Assembly: GCA_002455215.1 (NCBI GenBank)
Contig: DKKK01000223.1
Span: forward strand, 1 to 7,578
Reading direction: 5' to 3'
From: Anaerolineales bacterium UBA6668
Lineage (GTDB): Bacteria > Chloroflexota > Anaerolineae > Anaerolineales > UBA6668
Length of the DNA stretch: 7,578 nt
A model generated the notes under the pieces. That model was not told where the DNA came from and did not search any database. It was given only the letters and a program-made list of their open reading frames with translations. This document shows positions 5,778 through 7,578 of the stretch, piece by piece (position 1 is the first letter of the stretch; every line of letters starts with the position of its first letter). The position numbers and the translations under genes were made by a program.

Positions 5778-5801
5778 AAAACTACCGTTAAAACTATCGT
5801 T
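5778..5801 (+). repeat. Tandem 12-bp direct repeat upstream of the P450 gene
   Basis: AAAACTACCGTT (5778-5789) is immediately followed by AAAACTATCGTT (5790-5801), with 11 of 12 positions identical. The pair ends three bases before the ribosome binding site AAAGGA at 5804-5809. A 12-bp period is a little over one helical turn, so two protein molecules could bind on nearly the same face. It could equally be a recent slippage duplication. Confidence 0.6.
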
Positions 5802-5815
5802 GCAAAGGATTTTTT

Positions 5816-7063
5816 ATGTTAAACCTAACCATCAAGCAAGACCGCGTGCGGCTAAACCCGCGTGACCCAGATTTTTACAACAATCCCTACAAGTATTACG
5901 CCTTTTTACGAGAACACGCTCCCATCTTCTATTGGGAAGATTTTGGCTTGTATTGCTTTCTCAACCATGATGATATTCATGCCTTGCTACGCGAGAAACG
6001 GCTGGGGCGGCAAATTACCCACTTGTATAGCCGTGAAGCGCTGGGCTGGGAGCCAGAACGCCAAGACTTACGCGCATTTATCGAAGTAGATCGCCATTCT
6101 TTGTTGGAATTGGAACCACCCGCTCACACTCGCTTGCGGGCTTTGATTCACAAGGCATTTGTTGCCAAAAATATCGAGTATATGCGCCCTGCAATGACCG
6201 AACGCTGTGAAAATTTGCTAGACCAGCTAGCGGAAGCCATTGTGAGCAATGGCAAAGCCAACTTAAAGGAGTTGTATGCAACCCCATTGCCAGTCTGGAC
6301 CATTGCCGACATGCTGAATGTGCCGTTGGAAAAGTCTCCACAATTGCTAGACTGGTCACACGCTATGGTAGCTATGTACGAGCTTGGCAGAACTCCGGCG
6401 CAAGAAAAGCTGGCAGTGCAAGCGGCAGAAGAATTTACGGCCTATGCCAAAGCGCTCATTGCGGAACGGCGGCTGGCACCGGGGGATGATTTAATTAGCA
6501 TGTTGGTTCAAGTTGAAGTGGATGGGGAACATCTCAGCGAAGATGAAGTGGTTTCCACCGTGATATTGGCGCTTAATGCGGGGCATGAAGCCACAGTGAA
6601 TGTGATTGCCAATGGGGTCTATGCACTCTTGAAAAATCCAACGCAGTGGCAGGCGCTTCTCGCAGATGCGGCTTTGGTGCGCCCGGCAGTCGAAGAACTA
6701 CTCCGTTTCGATACCCCGCTTCACCTTTTTACCCGCTACGTACTTGAAGATTTTGAGTACAAAGGCATCTCACTAAAGGTAGGGCAACAAATTGCCGTGC
6801 TCTTGGGGGCGGGCAACCACGACCCGGCTCGGTTTGAGCAACCCGCTTGTTTAGATATCACCCGCAATCCAAACCCGCAGGATAGTTTTGGTGGGGGAAT
6901 CCACTATTGTGTAGGCGCACCCCTCGCACGCCTAGAATTGGCAATAGCCATCCCACTCCTGCTGAAGCGCTTCCCCAATCTACAATTGGCAGAAGAACCC
7001 ATTTGGCGCAACAGTTGGCATTTCCGTGGGGTAGAAGCCCTGTGGGTTACAAATCCGCACTAA
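5816..7063 (+). CDS. Cytochrome P450 (bacterial soluble type)
   Basis: Encodes 415 residues, the typical length of soluble bacterial P450s, with no membrane anchor. Seen in order: HTRLR at 104-108 (C-helix heme contact), I-helix [10 protein letters not shown] at 253-262, ExxR as E294-LL-R297, the heme-propionate arginine in FTRYV (R307), the [11 protein letters not shown] stretch near 333-343, and the heme-thiolate loop [10 protein letters not shown] at 358-367 with C365 as axial ligand. The family activates O2 to hydroxylate an organic substrate, with electrons from a ferredoxin or flavodoxin system; no redox partner is encoded nearby. At the usual catalytic threonine position of the I-helix the protein has A259, followed by T260. 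The ATG at 5816 has AAAGGA at 5804-5809 as ribosome binding site. The gene diverges from the transporter operon across a 255-bp region with several symmetric elements. The substrate and CYP family are not predictable from the sequence by eye. Confidence 0.96.
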   Translation: MLNLTIKQDRVRLNPRDPDFYNNPYKYYAFLREHAPIFYWEDFGLYCFLNHDDIHALLREKRLGRQITHLYSREALGWEPERQDLRAFIEVDRHSLLELEPPAHTRLRALIHKAFVAKNIEYMRPAMTERCENLLDQLAEAIVSNGKANLKELYATPLPVWTIADMLNVPLEKSPQLLDWSHAMVAMYELGRTPAQEKLAVQAAEEFTAYAKALIAERRLAPGDDLISMLVQVEVDGEHLSEDEVVSTVILALNAGHEATVNVIANGVYALLKNPTQWQALLADAALVRPAVEELLRFDTPLHLFTRYVLEDFEYKGISLKVGQQIAVLLGAGNHDPARFEQPACLDITRNPNPQDSFGGGIHYCVGAPLARLELAIAIPLLLKRFPNLQLAEEPIWRNSWHFRGVEALWVTNPH

Positions 7064-7168
7064 ACTGCCCCGATTTGCCATCAGCCAGCCAGCCACTGCC
7101 TTGCCACACACCAAACTGAGAGCTTGATAAGCGATATTCGCACGCATTCCGAATCCAAACTTGCCTGA

Positions 7169-7177
7169 TGGTATAAT
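7169..7177 (+). promoter_or_regulatory. Extended -10 promoter for the Tat-signal protein gene
   Basis: TGGTATAAT is an exact extended -10 element (TG, one base, TATAAT). No good -35 hexamer lies 16-18 bp upstream, which extended -10 promoters can tolerate. Transcription would begin near 7184 and give a leader of about 37 nt that includes AAAAATTTTT at 7196-7205. It suggests that the last gene is transcribed separately from the P450 gene, although no terminator is visible between them. Confidence 0.55.
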
Positions 7178-7220
7178 TTTCCCCGTAATCTGTAGAAAAA
7201 TTTTTACCTGAACCTATTTT

Positions 7221-7578
7221 ATGACCCAATTTTCTCGGCGCGAATTTATTAAACTCTTAGGGGCAATGGCAATCAGTTTGCCTTTTTCTGGCACACCACT
7301 CAGCCTTGCCAAACCGAACCTTCAAGCCGCTGAGCCGATTCTTCCTTATGGCCGTTGTTTGCTCAAATACGTTACCGTTTACAAACGTCCATCCGTTTTT
7401 GCCGGTCATGCCGGCATCCACCTGGTCGAGAGTATCCTGCCTATCTATGAAGAAGTGCTGACCGAAGATGAAGGATTTACCCGCAATCCGCGCTGGTATC
7501 GCACCCTGAACGGTTTTGTTCACACCAGCAACGTGCAACCTGTGGAAATGCGCTTTAACGAGCCGCGTTTTTCAATGT
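7221..7578 (+). CDS. Tat-exported protein, N-terminal part; possibly an L,D-transpeptidase-type cell-wall enzyme
   Basis: The reading frame is open from 7221 to the window edge (119 residues) and is truncated by the edge. It opens MTQFSRREFIKLLGAMAISL, a twin-arginine signal (SRREFIK) followed by a short hydrophobic stretch, then probable processing near residues 30-37. The exported part contains VTVYKRPS, VESILPIYEEVLTED and NPRWYRTLNGFVHTSNVQPVE. This pattern resembles the SH3-like N-terminal region of Tat-signal L,D-transpeptidases (YkuD family) that I associate with Chloroflexota. The catalytic domain would lie beyond the window, so the function is an inference. The start is fixed by an in-frame stop at 7209-7211 and by the signal motif. 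No Shine-Dalgarno sequence is visible, the bases before the ATG being ACCTGAACCTATTTT. Confidence 0.75.
   Translation, partial: MTQFSRREFIKLLGAMAISLPFSGTPLSLAKPNLQAAEPILPYGRCLLKYVTVYKRPSVFAGHAGIHLVESILPIYEEVLTEDEGFTRNPRWYRTLNGFVHTSNVQPVEMRFNEPRFSM

Noticed and set aside
6078..6359. 93-residue minus-strand open frame within the P450 gene
   Set aside because: It is antisense to conserved P450 sequence and has no supporting promoter or homology.
7082..7096. CAGC tetranucleotide repeats after the P450 stop codon
   Set aside because: Only about three units; too short to be a meaningful repeat, and it forms no hairpin with a T-tract.
7257..7538. 93-residue minus-strand open frame opposite the Tat-signal gene
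   Set aside because: The plus strand has a clear twin-arginine signal and plausible exported sequence; the minus-strand frame is its shadow.

Overview
The window is a compact bacterial chromosomal segment of roughly balanced base composition. It carries a ribosomal-protein operon, a nucleoside-type ABC transporter operon, a cytochrome P450 and the start of a Tat-exported protein. The protein flavour suggests Chloroflexota (Anaerolineae-like): an L31 with an RNA-polymerase-alpha-CTD-like tail, a YufP/YufQ-type permease pair in one chain, and a Tat-signal cell-wall-type protein. This placement is an inference from memory of family sequences and was not tested by a search.

Left part (1-1380, plus strand): a near-consensus sigma-70 promoter (TTGACA, 16 bp, TGC-TATAAT) drives a leader of about 147 nt that can fold into several hairpins. 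It is followed by rplU (L21), rpmA (L27) and rpmE (L31). Spacing is tight: 15 nt between L21 and L27, and a 1-nt TAATG overlap between L27 and L31. L31 is about twice its usual length because its C-terminus resembles the C-terminal DNA-binding domain of RNA polymerase alpha. A perfect 12-bp-stem terminator, with T-tracts on both strands, separates this operon from the convergent one.

Middle part (1408-5560, minus strand): a two-gene operon encodes a tandem-NBD ATPase (NupO/YufO-like) and one 865-residue permease that joins the two permease modules usually made separately (NupP/YufP and NupQ/YufQ-like). No BMP-family substrate-binding lipoprotein is present in the window. Two bases before the ATPase start codon lies a perfect 8+8 bp palindrome containing TTGAT-N4-ATCAA, the FNR-type consensus.

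Right part (5561-7578, plus strand): a 255-bp divergent intergenic region is rich in symmetric and repeated elements (TTGTCA/TGACAA inverted repeat, GCCAAATTTGGC palindrome, tandem 12-bp repeat). It leads into a complete bacterial class cytochrome P450 whose I-helix threonine is replaced by alanine. After a 157-nt gap with an extended -10 promoter comes the 5' end of a Tat-signal protein, tentatively an L,D-transpeptidase-type cell-wall enzyme, cut off by the window edge.

The strongest candidates for something undescribed are the L31/alpha-CTD fusion, the structured L21 leader and the palindrome that abuts the transporter start codon. I see no CRISPR, insertion sequence, phage or toxin-antitoxin genes.
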